A stretch of DNA of 64,000 bases, from contig JAURVB010013270.1 of NCBI GenBank assembly GCA_033002965.1, forward strand, positions 62,001 through 126,000. Direction: 5' to 3'. The first letter of the stretch is position 1, and every line of letters starts with the position of its first letter. The notes under the pieces are model-generated. The model searched no databases. It saw only the letters and a list, made by a program, of their open reading frames with translations, and was not told where the DNA came from. Below are positions 24,161-35,960 of the stretch, piece by piece. Origin of the DNA: Piper betle. Its lineage: Eukaryota > Streptophyta > Magnoliopsida > Piperales > Piperaceae. The position numbers and the translations under genes were made by a program.

Positions 24161-27100
24161 ATGGCCTCTCTCCCACCGAAAATGAAGCCTTTCCATCTCT
24201 TCATCCTCTTCTCCTTTGTGGGTCTTGCCTATCCTTTTCAGGCTCGGTCATGGCTTGGAGAAAATAAGTGAGTTGTTCTATCATTTCTATTTTCTAATCT
24301 AATGCATTGATTTTGGGTAGTTTCTCTTGGTGGGTAATTGATGAATGTTTTGGGTTTTCAGGCATGACGCATCGTTGCTGCGGCTGTGGAGAGGGACTGC
24401 GGCGTCTGATCCGACGCGGGTGAAGCAGCTTTCTTGGCATCCCAGGGCGTTCTTGTACGAAGGATTCCTTTCCGACGAGGAATGTGATCATCTCATAGCC
24501 CTGGTGAGACTATGATTAGCTCGAATTTACAGCTTTATTTATTTATTTATTTATATTTTTTGTTCTATTTTGATTAGGCGAAAGACAAACTTGAAAAATC
24601 GATGGTAGCGGACAACGATTCAGGAAAGAGTATAATGAGCGAGGTCCGAACCAGCTCTGGCATGTTTCTCAGCAAAGCCCAGGTAAGCAATCCCATTTTT
24701 TTTCATTTAAAAAAAAATTGAATGGGTAGATGTAACCTTTCTGCTGCCTACTTGTTTGTGGTTCCATTTGCTATATTTTGTTGTTTGGTTTTCTGAATTA
24801 TTGACATGATCTATTGGGCCCTTTTTTTTCCTTTTGTTGGATCATCATGTGTTCTTTCTGGTGTTCCCATTGTCATAACTTTCTATATTGAGCTTCTACA
24901 TTTTGTGGACTGCAAGACGCTTGTCATATTTGGATTAATGATTTTTGGGCATGCTATTAGATTAGGCCTAAGCAATTTGTTATTAAGTAGGTGACAATCT
25001 TCTGCAAAACTTTAATGCCCGACATGTATTTCTCACATTTCTTGCTAACTACAATAAACAAACATCTTAACAAGGTGGAAATGGGTAGATTGGGTGAATT
25101 AAGGTCCTTTGACATGAAACATCTGTAAAATTTATGAAATTTTCATAGTTATAATTTACAAAGAGTTAATTATGAGGTACAAATAAGACGCAAAATCTCT
25201 TTGCAAAAAAATTTCCCTCTTTTTTTTGTATTTTTTGGAAGAAATTTTATTGTGACAAAATTTCTAAGGGGGACCACTTTGTGGAAGTCTTGCATCTTAC
25301 CACAAAGTACTATAAAAATCGATAACTTTTTTTATAGAAGTCATTGCTTTTGCATGAAGGATTGTATATAGATTTCATAAATTTTTCATTTTTTTCATGC
25401 CAACTAAAAGGAGCCTAAGTGTTTTATGGTAGACGCAGGTTATAAAATTTTCAAAGCACCAGTTCATTCACTTTTTTAGGTGCTATTGTGATGGTTGTTA
25501 TGTTAAAGAAAGCCTTGGCGCAACTTGTAGGAGCTGCAAACATTTGACCTAGTGATCACTGGTTAGAGTGAGGAGACAGCCAAGTAGAAAATGCACTGTA
25601 AGGGTAAGGCTACATACAGTAGATTCATGGTCACAGATACTTCCTGCACCTGCACATGCCAGAGCCTTTGTGCACGGAGCTGCTTGTAGTGTAATTGTTA
25701 ATATTTATTTCAGGACTTAAATGCTTCATTTTTAATGCGCACACTAATTTGTTGAGGTGTTCAATGTGTCATCTTCAGCAATATTAATTTTTGCCATTTA
25801 CCATATCCCGACTGAACTTAGTAAAACTAAAGGGTAAACTTCTTTATACGAGTAGTTTTGATAGTTTGTAATTTCCTGGCAGGCCTAACAGGATACAATA
25901 ACTAACAGAAATTCTATGTGGTTTGTTCTTATCATGCTGCACTATGCACCACCAGAAAACATTTTGGCAAGGTTAAATTTATATTGGTGTTTTTCTGTAA
26001 ATTGAGGTTGGATTTCTGATTTGGTTATGCTTCTAGATGTTTGTTTTTATTTCATGTGATTGATTATATATATGCTTTTTTACATTTATGTGAGATGGTG
26101 AAAATCTATATTTTGGTTCTCATTTGTGTCTGAAGATGTATATGTCTACTTTCTTTTCCTCATTTATAGATTTGGAACAGTAGATAAAGTTAAACTTTTG
26201 TTTAACACTTTGAATGCTGTTAAGTAAAGATTATATCTTGCGTCTATTGCTGGGGCTGTAGGATGAAGTAGTTTCAGTGATTGAACAGAGGATTGCTGCA
26301 TGGACATTTCTACCCGTAGGTAAAACTCAATTTCATTCTCAATTGGCTTTTTTCATTTGTGAAAGGATGTCTTAAGGAACTCTATTTGCTGTGCAGAAAA
26401 TGGAGAATCCATCCAAATCTTGCACTATGAAAATGGTGAGAAGTATGAGCCTCATTTTGATTATTTTCATGACAAAGCAAATCAAGCACTCGGTGGACAT
26501 CGAATAGCAACTGTTTTAATGTATTTGTCCAAGGTTGAGAAAGGAGGTGAAACTGTCTTTCCCAATGCAGAGGTATGTTATTACAAGGGTAAGCAATTTT
26601 GTAGGTTTTTACATTGCTGATGCAATTATTTTTTTCTTATTGTCTGTGGTGTAGTCTGGTGAGACTAAGCCGAAGGACCACTCTTGGTCAGAATGTTCAA
26701 AGAAAGGCTATGCAGGTATCTCACAACCAATAATGGTTTTGAAACAGGAAATATTTTGAAATGAAAAATAATCTGCTGTAAGACTTACAGCCAATAATGG
26801 TTTTAATACCCAATGAATAGTTAGAGAATCATAAAAAATTGTAGTCGCTTTTACTTTTTATAACAAAATTGTCATGAGGGTATTGAAAGAGTGGGTGATA
26901 TGCTTGAACCTGATTGGGTCTTACAGCCATATTGGTTACAAGGTCTTACAGCCATATTGGTTACAAGGCCTTACTGGAGATTTCTACTATTTTTAAATAG
27001 TACATCTTATAAAATAAATAATTGTGATGCTTTAGTTTGTAGGATTTTTATATGAAGGGTGGGGAATGTATTTTCCTGCTTATGAAAGCGGAAACTTTAT

Positions 27101-27574
27101 TTGTGCCAGTGACAAATCAATTTTTGGTTCTTTATCATAAAATAAGAAATAGGGCACTGAAGTTTCTTTGACAACTTTTTGGTAATGGACGGGGAAGGAC
27201 TGCAATGGGGAAAAGCAATTGTAACGGAAACTTTTAAAGTGGCTTATGATGTTTCGTTGCTTGCAGTTAAACCAAAGAAAGGTGATGCACTTATGTTCTT
27301 TAGCCTTCATCCAGACGCATCGACCGACTCAGACAGCCTGCATGGAAGCTGCCCAGTCATCGAAGGGGAGAAATGGTCAGCTACAAAATGGATTCATGTC
27401 AGGTCATTCGATACTCCGAAGAGAGGCTCACCCAATGGAGAATGTTCTGATGAGGATGTGCACTGCCCACAGTGGGCTGCTGCTGGAGAGTGTAAGAAAA
27501 ATCAGATCTACATGGTGGGTTCCCCTGAATATGCTGGTTATTGTCGAAAAAGTTGCAATGCATGTGCATCCTGA
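24161..27574 (+). CDS. prolyl 4-hydroxylase, ER type II membrane enzyme with ShKT domain (P4H7-like)
   Basis: Seven exons join in frame: 24161-24267, 24362-24503, 24578-24682, 26262-26319, 26397-26572, 26655-26715, 27267-27574. All introns are GT-AG; the total is 957 nt, 318 residues. Residues 9-27 form a hydrophobic signal anchor. The 2-oxoglutarate/Fe(II) dioxygenase domain follows, with iron ligands His157, Asp159 (PHFDYFHD) and His242 (SLHGSCPV) and the 2-oxoglutarate-binding Lys252 (EGEKWSATKW). The end is a ShKT domain with six cysteines (276, 283, 292, 309, 313, 316). Family members hydroxylate proline in extensins and arabinogalactan proteins in the ER/Golgi. The start has a good context (GTCACCATGG); an in-frame ATG at 24068 would add 31 residues. 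No lesion is visible. From memory it is closest to the Arabidopsis P4H7 group; the paralogue is not certain. Confidence 0.95.
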
Positions 27575-28030
27575 CCAATGACCACCAATAACTTAGAAAA
27601 GATCACTCTTCTCTACCTCATTTATTGGAGCAATGATATATTGATTATTGCAAAGAAACATTTTTGACAATGGTGCTTACAGAAAACAAATGGTTCCACT
27701 GTTTGGATGTTGTCCATGTGCTAATAGATATAATTTCCAATGGAACATTTATCTTATCAAGTCGATCACTTCACCCTTTTTTTCTGCAACAAGCTTGTAG
27801 TGTGAGATTATCATGTGAAACATGTTATGTTCTGCATAAAGGTATTGATCCTGTTCTATATTTTGTCTGAAATTTGTCGTGTTCACATTTCATAATGATT
27901 CTGTTCATTCCAAGTCAATAACCTGCTTGCCTAGTTGAAGGAATTAGCTGCCAAGAAGGCGTACCAGGAAAGATTAGAGTCTCGGGCCCTACGAGCTGTT
28001 AGTTCTATAGATAAGGCACATACATAGTAG
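27575..28030 (+). other. 3' flank and probable 3' UTR of the prolyl 4-hydroxylase
   Basis: The sequence after the stop codon is AT-rich with no other coding signal; the 68-residue frame at 27664-27870 has no family features. I see no canonical AATAAA nearby, only variants such as AATGATAT. The transcript end cannot be fixed from sequence alone. Confidence 0.45.
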
Positions 28031-28850
28031 CGTGTACATAGTTATAAAAATTGATTGATTTAAATTGGATAGAAAGGATTTCGATCTAGAAAAGTAGACA
28101 AATTGGTCGTGGAAAAAATCAGTCAATAAATTGGCTAATTTAAGCTGATCCGTGAATCAGCCAATTTGAGCTAATTCGGGAGGGGCGCAGAAGGTGGCAA
28201 GGGCAGGGGGCGGCGATCAGAGTCGGGCAATGGTGCCCTAATTAGGGGTCACCCAAGTGGCGGCTTTTGGCCTCTTTAGACATCAACACGCGGCAGTGGA
28301 GGGCTGGCGAGATCTTCGGGACAGAAATGGCGGCACAGCGGTGATGGAATCGCGTCGGGAGGGCATGTGAGCTCGTGGCCTTCTCCGCTTTGTGGAGACT
28401 GGGAGGCAACAAAAAATATGGAGGACGACTCAGTGACGTGTTGGCGGTGACCGGTGGCATCTATTGGCGGTGGTACAGTGGTCGGGGGTGACGTGAATCA
28501 GGATGACATTGAGGGTTTGGTGGTGGGGGGAGAGAAGTATTGGGAGGGAAAAATAGGTCAGTGGCAATATAATAAATAAAAGTTGATTCTACTCCGACTT
28601 GAGTAAAAAATAATAACTATCTCGTAATAAATCTTTAAAAAATCCAAAAGAATAAGAAAAAATCTCATAAAATATAATACACAAAATAACATCATAATGA
28701 TATTTTATATAACTAACAACACACCCAAGCTACCTTATAACGTGTCCTAATGTATTATATAACTTTACTAAATTTGTCTGATTCAAGTAGACCAATTCTT
28801 GTTCGATTTTTGATGAATCGATTTTGATTCAATGACTTTCTTCCAATCTG
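28030..28850 (-). mobile_element. diverged fragment of the long LTR family, minus strand
   Basis: Read on the minus strand, 28770 down to 28560 follows the block 17830-17995 of the intact LTR: ACACGTTATA..., a TTAGTTATAT stretch, the T-rich run, then TTTATTACGAGATAGTTATTATTTT and ACTCAAGTCGG. A GC-rich segment at 28190-28540 sits where the LTRs have theirs. Neither terminus is recognisable, so the edges are approximate. Confidence 0.6.
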
Positions 28851-31054
28851 ATTCAATGTCCAATTCTAATTTTTGCAAATATGAGCATGTATAAGAGAGG
28901 AACAATACATCAGTGACAATGACACTTTGCCTAAGTAATTAAGATGAAATTTCTAAAAACTTGTTTATTTTAAAAAGCAAACTTATTTTTATAAAACAGC
29001 AAAAAAACATCTACAGAGAGTTCTTGGGCTATGAGATAGCTTTATATACAGCACTAATGGTATACTCACACTCTTGGGGGGAGGGGTGTGTGCGTGTTAT
29101 ATACACTTTAATTTATTAATTATAAGTATTATTTTAAAGTTTTTTTAAAGTTTATAAGTTAATTATAATTTATTATCATCTTCTTTTTATATCATGCACG
29201 GTTACCAAATATAAAACTGTTGTTTACTAATATTGTTATTTTTTTGTGCAGGGCTTGCGTATCATTTTATTTTGTTTGCTAATTATATTTTTAAAAAACA
29301 TCATCATTTTCTTCTAAATTAAATTTAATTAATTATCATCGTCCTCTTTTTATATTATGTATCAACCCCCTACCAAATATAAATTTTTTTTATAACATAG
29401 TACATAATTTGATTAAACTTATTTATATTTTAACATATTTTTATATAGATATTTTTTTAGTAAAGTGTAATTCTTTTTAAATTACAATTTTTTATGCAAA
29501 TGCTTCCAAGCCATTGCGTGTGGCACGATTTCTTTGATTTGGTGCATCGTACATATTTTATTCCTTTCTATAATGATAATCAACTTAAACTATAATCCAA
29601 GTTGAGTTAAAGCTCAATTATATATTTTCTTTATAAGCTTTATAAAAATCCTTATATTACTAAAATTGGGATTCAATTATAAACCATATTAACTTTACAT
29701 TACAATTCTTATATAAAAAGGATATATTTAAGTAAGTAAAAAAGTTAGTATATTTTCTTTACACTTGGGCAGAATTTGGTTTTTTTTGGAATTTCTTAAT
29801 TAATTAATTATTTTATATATTTTACATGCAAGCTTTGACAAAAAGTAAAAAAAAGAGTTTGTATATTTTAATTACACTTGACAATTTTTTTTAAAAATTT
29901 TAATTAATTAATTATTTTATAAATTGATTATACTCTCCAATAAATATAATTTTTTCACTAAAATTTAACAATCTAACTCGAATATTAAATTCAATTATAC
30001 ATTTTCTATAAGCTTTGACAAAAATCTGTATGTTAATTAAATTGGTATTAATTATACACTTGATTAATATTATTTTATAATTTTTTAAAAATAATATATT
30101 ATAATTAAATAAAAGGTTAGTATATTGTAAGTAAGCATAATCTTATGTTTTTGAATTTGTTTGGTAGAATCGAGCAGGCAAGATACGATCAAATTATATA
30201 TGATGCCAAACTCATATGTTAAATATAGTCAGATATGATAACAGATACATATCTTAATTAGATAGATCTAGATCTTATATAATCTTTAGAGACGTTAGAT
30301 ATAGTTACATATGATATAGTTAGATATGATAGTTAAAAGAAGTCTTTAATTAAGATATTTAGGTCTTACATAGATCTTATGTAATCTTTTAATCTTTCTT
30401 AATTGTATCAATGAATCAAATCATGTCATTCACTTATCTCTTTTTAATTGAGGACACTTGTCAAAATTTGTTCTCTTATTATAAAAATTATTATAGATAG
30501 AAGATAGATATATAGGTAGTAGATAGATAAATTTTATATCATTTTGTTGTCCAAAACATTGTATGGCTCAATGGGAGTTGACAACGTTCAGATTATACAC
30601 ACTACTGTAAGAAAGTATAAAAATTCCTTTAGAAAAATTTTTAACCACGCCTCATTTTTTCACGTCCAAACTGTGCCCATTTTGATCAGTCCACGTGGAG
30701 TTGACCTAAATTCAATCAATAAACAGAAAAGTTTACTTTGTTTGATATGAAATAATATAAATTCACTTATAATAAAAGTACTCACTTTGTAAAACCTTAA
30801 AACCTACTTCCAAAGAAATAGAAAAACTACTATAAGAAAAACCTCGCATGCAAAAGAAACTTTATCTTCCTGCGCTTCCTCCATCGTCATTATCTCACCT
30901 GAGTGTGCAATAAAAAAATTACTTAACAAAGTATAGTAAGAACCCACTGTTTTCATTTATTTTCCCACCTTGACCTCGCATCAAAAACGCATCTTCTCAT
31001 ATGAAAAGCTTACTTCTCCACATTTATTGTATTTAAATTTGCATACATAACCTT
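28851..31054. other. AT-rich intergenic DNA with loose direct repeats
   Basis: There are no genes. Between about 29580 and 30130 a phrase built on TAAGCTTTGACAAAAA, TTAATTAATTAATTATTTTATA and ATTACACTTGA recurs about four times at roughly 130-base spacing, heavily diverged. 30180-30400 carries several TTAGATATGATA / TAGATCTTATGTAATC phrases, perhaps from an old LTR. The 68-residue frame at 30544-30750 has no recognisable features. Confidence 0.45.
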
Positions 31055-32257
31055 TGTAACACCCCGTTTCGGTTCACCCGTGAACCAACCTGAAAATGTT
31101 TCTGACAACCGGAACTGATTTATTTGATTTAGTTAAGCCAACCTGGATCTACCCTCGATGTCTTAAGATGATGATGTCATATGCAAAACGTGGATGAGAT
31201 GCTTGAGTTTTAACGTGGTCATACATGCATGTCATGATGTGCAAATACGTAACAAATAAACCAAACAAGCAAAAAGTTCAAAAGAAATATATATTTTAGA
31301 AACAAGACGGAGAGAGTCTCCCCTAAAAGTACAATAGATGCCACCCTGTCAACAATAAATAGTATATATTTATAGCAATAAAAGTCAAAAACTCAATCCA
31401 GACACAACATGATTTCACATTCTAGTTACCCTCGCTTTGTAGCTCACCCTATTCATTTTCAACTTTCCATTTTCATTCACATGCATAATAATATCTATAA
31501 CAATTTACATAATAACATTTGAATTCATTATCCACACACAACACATCACCAATTACAGTCGGCAAGTACATGTGTGTGTGATTAAGTGCTGCTCCTCTGC
31601 CATCTTGATAGTGCTCATCCTTCACAGTTCTCACTTACATATATTATAAAAAGACGTTAGTAACGAGTGTTACCAATCCAAAAATAACTAATAACAAACT
31701 AACATATAAGAGTTAACCCTCATGTTGAATAAAAACCTCATATACTTCCTCAAGAACTCTCACAAGGGCAATAATGAGAGCCATTGACCTAGGGAGTAGC
31801 ATCCTCTTTCCATATCATTCTCTTTCCTTGACTATTTAAACTATCCCTTTGCATGGAAAAATCATTCACTTTCCTTTCTTTCCTCTCAGCCCTCTACATC
31901 CTCCATATTACTAGACATGCACTGCATAGCAGTATTCGTAAACCTCCACACTTCTCCAGATTTGAAGAACTCAATGGTGGAGTTATCAGGATCCCTTGGG
32001 AAGGGAGTAAACGCTCGCCAATTCTAGAGCCCGCTTTGACAAACACACGCCCTATCTTAAGACATGGCCGTCAATTTCCCTCGTCTTACATCTTATTGAA
32101 AACACGAAAACTAGATATATATATATATAGGCATGAGTAGGGATTTTAATATAATAGGTCGAAGGCGTCATGAGTTAGATTTGAGTCTCGAAAACAATCT
32201 TGAGGGATCTCATCCTCAAGGGTTATTAATCTGAAAAATACGATCGGCTAAATGGTC

Positions 32258-33840
32258 TGTGAGATCCCTCAAATTAGTCCCACATCTAATACCTACTGGG
32301 AGAAGATCCTGTTTATAAGTGGGAATGGACTATAGATCTTTAACTTCCGGGGTACCCATTTTAAAGAAATGACTTAGCCCATTATGTTGCACTTTGGGCT
32401 GGGTCGTTACAAATAGTATCAGAGCTGACCTGGTTCCGTATTAGATGGTGGGCTGGATTAGAAACGTTGGCTAGGCTGCCGGTCACAGGCCAGAAAGGTC
32501 GTGGGCTGGGGCTAGCAACGGGCCAAGAATAGGAATTTCTGAGATCCCTCAACTTAGTCCCACATCTAATACCTACTAGGAGAAGATCCTGTTTATAAGT
32601 GGGAATGGACTATAGATCTTTAACTTCCGGGGTACCCATTTTAAAGAAATGACTTAGCCCATTATGTTGCACTTTGGGCTGGGTCGTTACAAATGGTAGC
32701 AGAGCCGACCTAGTTCCGTGTTAGATGGTGGGATGGACTAGGGACATTGGCTAGGCTGCCGGTCACGGGCCAAAAAAGGTCGTGGGCTGGATTTAGCAAC
32801 GGGCCAAGACTAGAAAAGTTGGCTAGGCTGCCGGTCACGGGCCAGAAAGGACGTGGGTTGGGGCTAGCAACTGGGCCAAGAATAGGCATTTCTGGGACGA
32901 AATTTCCTAAGGTGGGTGGATTGTGAGATCCCTCAACCTAGTCCCACATCTAATACCTACTGGGAGAAGATCCTGTTTATAAGTGGTAATGGACTATAGA
33001 TCTTTAACTTCCGGGGTACCCATTTTAAAGAAATGACTTGGCCCATTACGTTGCACTTTAAACTGGGACGTTACAAAATGGTATCAGAGCCGACCTGGTT
33101 CCGTGTTAGATGGTGGGATGGACTAGGGAGGTTGGCTAGGCTGCCGGTCACGGGCCAAAAAGGTCGTGGGTTGGGGCTAGCAACGGGCCAAGACTAGAAA
33201 CGTTGGCTAGGCTGTCGATCACGGGCCAGAAAGGACGTGGGTTGGGGCTAGCAACGGGCCAAGAATAGGCATTTCGGGGACGAAATTTCTTAAGGTGGGT
33301 GGATTGTGAGATCCCTCAACTTAGTCCCACATCTAATACCTACTGGGAGAAGATCCTGTTTATAAGTGGGAATGAACTATAGATCTTTAACTTCCGGGGT
33401 ACCCATTTTAAAGAAATGACTTAGCCCATTACGTTGCACTTTGGGCTGGGTCGTTACAAATGGTATCAGAGCCGACCTGGTTCCGTGTTAGATGGTGGGA
33501 TGGACTAGGGACGTTGGCTAGGCTGCCGGTCACGGGCCAAAAAGGTCGTGGGCTGGGGTTAGCAACGGGCCAAGACTAGAAACGTTGGCTAGGCTGCCGG
33601 TCACGGGCCGAAAAGGACGTGGGCTGGGGCTAGCAACGGGCTAATAATAGGCATTTCGGGGACGAAATTTCCTAAGGTGGGTGGATTGTGAGATCCCTCA
33701 ACTTAGTCCCACATCTAATACCTGCTGGGAGAAGATCCTGTTTATAAGTGGGAATGGACTATAGATCGTTAACTTCCGGGGTACCCATTTTAAAGAAATG
33801 ACTTAGCCCATTATGTTACACTTTGGGCTAGGTCGTTACA
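32258..33840 (+). mobile_element. tandem array of a TRIM element: five LTRs, four internal regions
   Basis: A 154-bp LTR (TGTGAGATCCC ... GTCGTTACA) occurs five times: 32258-32411, 32540-32691, 32922-33075, 33305-33458 and 33687-33840. Each of the first four is followed within three bases by a tRNA-Met primer binding site (TGGTATCAGAGC or a one-base variant), and all but one internal region end with a polypurine tract (AAGGTGGGTGGAT). The period is 382-383 bp; the first unit has lost about 100 bases including its polypurine tract. The array is flanked by TGGTC (32253-32257) and TGGTT (33841-33845), so it probably entered as one insertion. The internal regions are about 229 bp and non-coding. 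Confidence 0.93.
33079..33090 (+). other. primer binding site of the third TRIM unit (representative)
   Basis: TGGTATCAGAGC begins three bases after the LTR ending at 33075. The same site is at 33461-33472 in the fourth unit; the first and second units carry the variants TAGTATCAGAGC and TGGTAGCAGAGC. It shows that the direct repeats are LTRs rather than an ordinary satellite. Confidence 0.9.
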
Positions 33841-33984
33841 TGGTTCGTGTGGAGTGGGATACGTTAAACCCACCACTTGACACATCCTCTTTCTTGTTCT
33901 AAACAAAACACGATATAATGAGACAATAAATCGAGTGCGAGTCCTAAACTGGCCTGGTAGAAGCTCCAATTGTGGTTGGTCGCC

Positions 33985-34419
33985 TGTAAAACCCCCGAAA
34001 AATAATTAAGTTAATTTATTTGGGTTTTGAAAATCTTAAAATGAACAATAAATAATGATGTTGTAGAATATATTAACTTGTTTCTTGTTATTATATGACT
34101 AAGTGTTTTTATCACTAACGCGGAATTGTTTCTGCAAGTGTGACCATGGAAGGATGGGTAGAGTCGGGACAGTTGGAGGACTCTATTATTAGACTTTTGA
34201 ATTTTTTTCTTATTGGTTTTTATACTTTTAGATTGTTTGCATGGCAGTGGGATTTTTGTTCGGTTCATGGGGTTTAGATTATTTTGAGCATTTGTTATAT
34301 TAAATTTTATGTCACGAGATTGTTTAAAATCTTGAAAATTAATAGAAAATTAATTTATGAGACACTTAGTTTCATATAGTAACACTTGGCTTATGGCTTG
34401 GAACAATTGGGTCGTTACA
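33985..34419 (+). mobile_element. 435-bp LTR-like insertion (short solo LTR or mini-element)
   Basis: It starts TGTAAAACCCCCG, ends GGGTCGTTACA and is flanked by TCGCC (33980-33984) and GCGCC (34420-34424), a target duplication with one mismatch. The surrounding LTR text is continuous across it (AGAAGCTCC ... then CTACACATCAAATCTA, as at 6145-6205). There is no coding content. TG...CA ends and a 5-bp duplication point to a short solo LTR; no longer relative is in the window. Confidence 0.75.
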
Positions 34420-35932
34420 GCGCCTATACAGCAAGCTCCTACTCCGTACCTACACATCAAATCTACAAGCCAACGCCCACTAACTGGATGATGCATCAAA
34501 CTCATCATGACATCACACTCACAACACAATCATTATCCATCAAACAATCAACAATCATCAGTGTAAAAATAATTTTAACTCATCCTATTCATACGAATTT
34601 CTTTATGTTTTTCTAAGTCATGTTCTGGTCAATTAGCAGGCTCAGATTATTTACTTAGTTAGATCACTAGCATCCATTCACTATCAAGTAAATCATGCAA
34701 ACTGTCGCTTCATTCACAATTAGGCATTCATCATATCAAACAATCAATTCTAGCATGTTGTGCTATTAATTATCAATTTTAAATAATTAAATTGAAGGTA
34801 ATTATACCTTGCATCGTTGACAATCGACGGCTGTTAGGGTTTTGTCACATGTCTAAGAGTTCGAATTTGGCGCTTGGTGGCGCCCTAAGTTTGATCGGCT
34901 TTGACTGAATGAGTTCGGCTGATGAACCAGCAAAATCTAATGAATCCAGTTTTCCTGTGTTTCGGCAGTTTTTCGGTTGTTTTCAGTGGTTTCCGGCAAC
35001 CTTCAGGTTGTTTTCCGGTGACTGTTTCCAGCGGTGGCTACCGACGGGATGATGGTGGTATGGGGTACTGTTGGCACTGTCTCAGCGAGCCTGACACCTC
35101 TACGATGTTGATGTGGTTGGCAGAGGTGGCTGCTCACTGAAAAAAGGCAAAACAGGGTTGTCTGCGATGGGGTGTGAAGATCCGGCCGATGTGGGCAGTG
35201 CTCGGCTCTACTGCGGTCGGGGAAGGTCGTGGGAGGGTAGAAGATGTTGAGGCGGTGATTAGATGGTGGTGGCAACGGTCACCGCTGGCGGAATCAGCGA
35301 TGGAAGTGCGGCACAATCGTGGAAACTTTCTTGTGTCATGGAGTTCGGGCGGCGACAGGGGGTATTCGGGGCGGCACGGCTACGACCACGGTTGGGCTAG
35401 GCGGTGTCGATCGGCAGTAGGGTGGCGTCGGCGGTGAGTAGAGTGGGCGGCACAACTGCTATCAGGGTTTGGGAGAGAAATAAAGGTCGAGGTAATGGTG
35501 GGTGGTAATATCACAATTGAAAGTTGGCCCGACTCTGACTTGTGTCAAAAATAATAACTAACTTGTAATAAATCCTAAAAAATCTAGAAAATAGGGGGAA
35601 ATCCCATAAAATATATTACACACCATAACACCACAATGACATGTTCTATATCTAATAGCCCACCCAAATTGCCCTATAATGCATCCAAATGTGTCATTCG
35701 GCATAAAAATAATTCAATGATCAAATACATAAAAAAAATTACTACATACTCATTTCTCACCATCTTTCGGATGTTATCATCATATATTCGGGTACACCTG
35801 ACCCCTCATCGCCCATAATTCACGGCTGGCTTAGACTCAGCACGTGGTTCATGAAACTGACTCAACTCTAATCGATGGTTGAACTAACTGGTTCGCTAAT
35901 GTAAAACTCCAACTTGAGTCACGGGTTTTACA

Positions 35933-35960
35933 ACCTTCCTTCCTTAGAAAAATTTCGTCC
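35933..35960 (-). other. polypurine tract of the minus-strand chromovirus
   Basis: On the minus strand, AAGGAAGGAAGGT immediately precedes the LTR start TGTAAAACCCG. A little upstream is the TTCGAGGACGAAATTT phrase that also precedes the polypurine tracts at 49886 and 53419. It fixes the orientation and the LTR edge. Confidence 0.8.

Larger units (their letters stand above)
31055..35932 (-). mobile_element. 3' LTR of a minus-strand chromovirus, with two elements inserted
   Basis: The left end is TGTAACACCCCG and the right end GGGTTTTACA at 35932, the reverse of the LTR at 17566-20442. Removing the TRIM array (32258-33840 with TGGTT) and the 435-bp insertion (33985-34419 with GCGCC) leaves about 2850 bp, close to 2877. 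Immediately right of 35932 lies a polypurine tract on the minus strand and then degraded chromovirus pol, so this is the 3' LTR of that element rather than a solo LTR. A GC-rich variable segment lies at about 34850-35460. Confidence 0.85.

Noticed and set aside
27664..27870. A second small gene after the prolyl 4-hydroxylase
   Set aside because: It lies in the probable 3' UTR, has no motif and no separate start signals.
32258..32411. Cassandra-type TRIM carrying 5S rRNA sequence
   Set aside because: I looked for the 5S internal promoter boxes in the 154-bp LTR and did not find them.
33079..33090. tRNA gene fragment
   Set aside because: The match to tRNA-Met covers only the 3' 12 bases next to an LTR, which is a primer binding site.
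32258..33840. CRISPR array or satellite DNA
   Set aside because: The repeats are 154-bp LTRs with primer sites and polypurine tracts; spacing and content fit a TRIM array in a plant genome.
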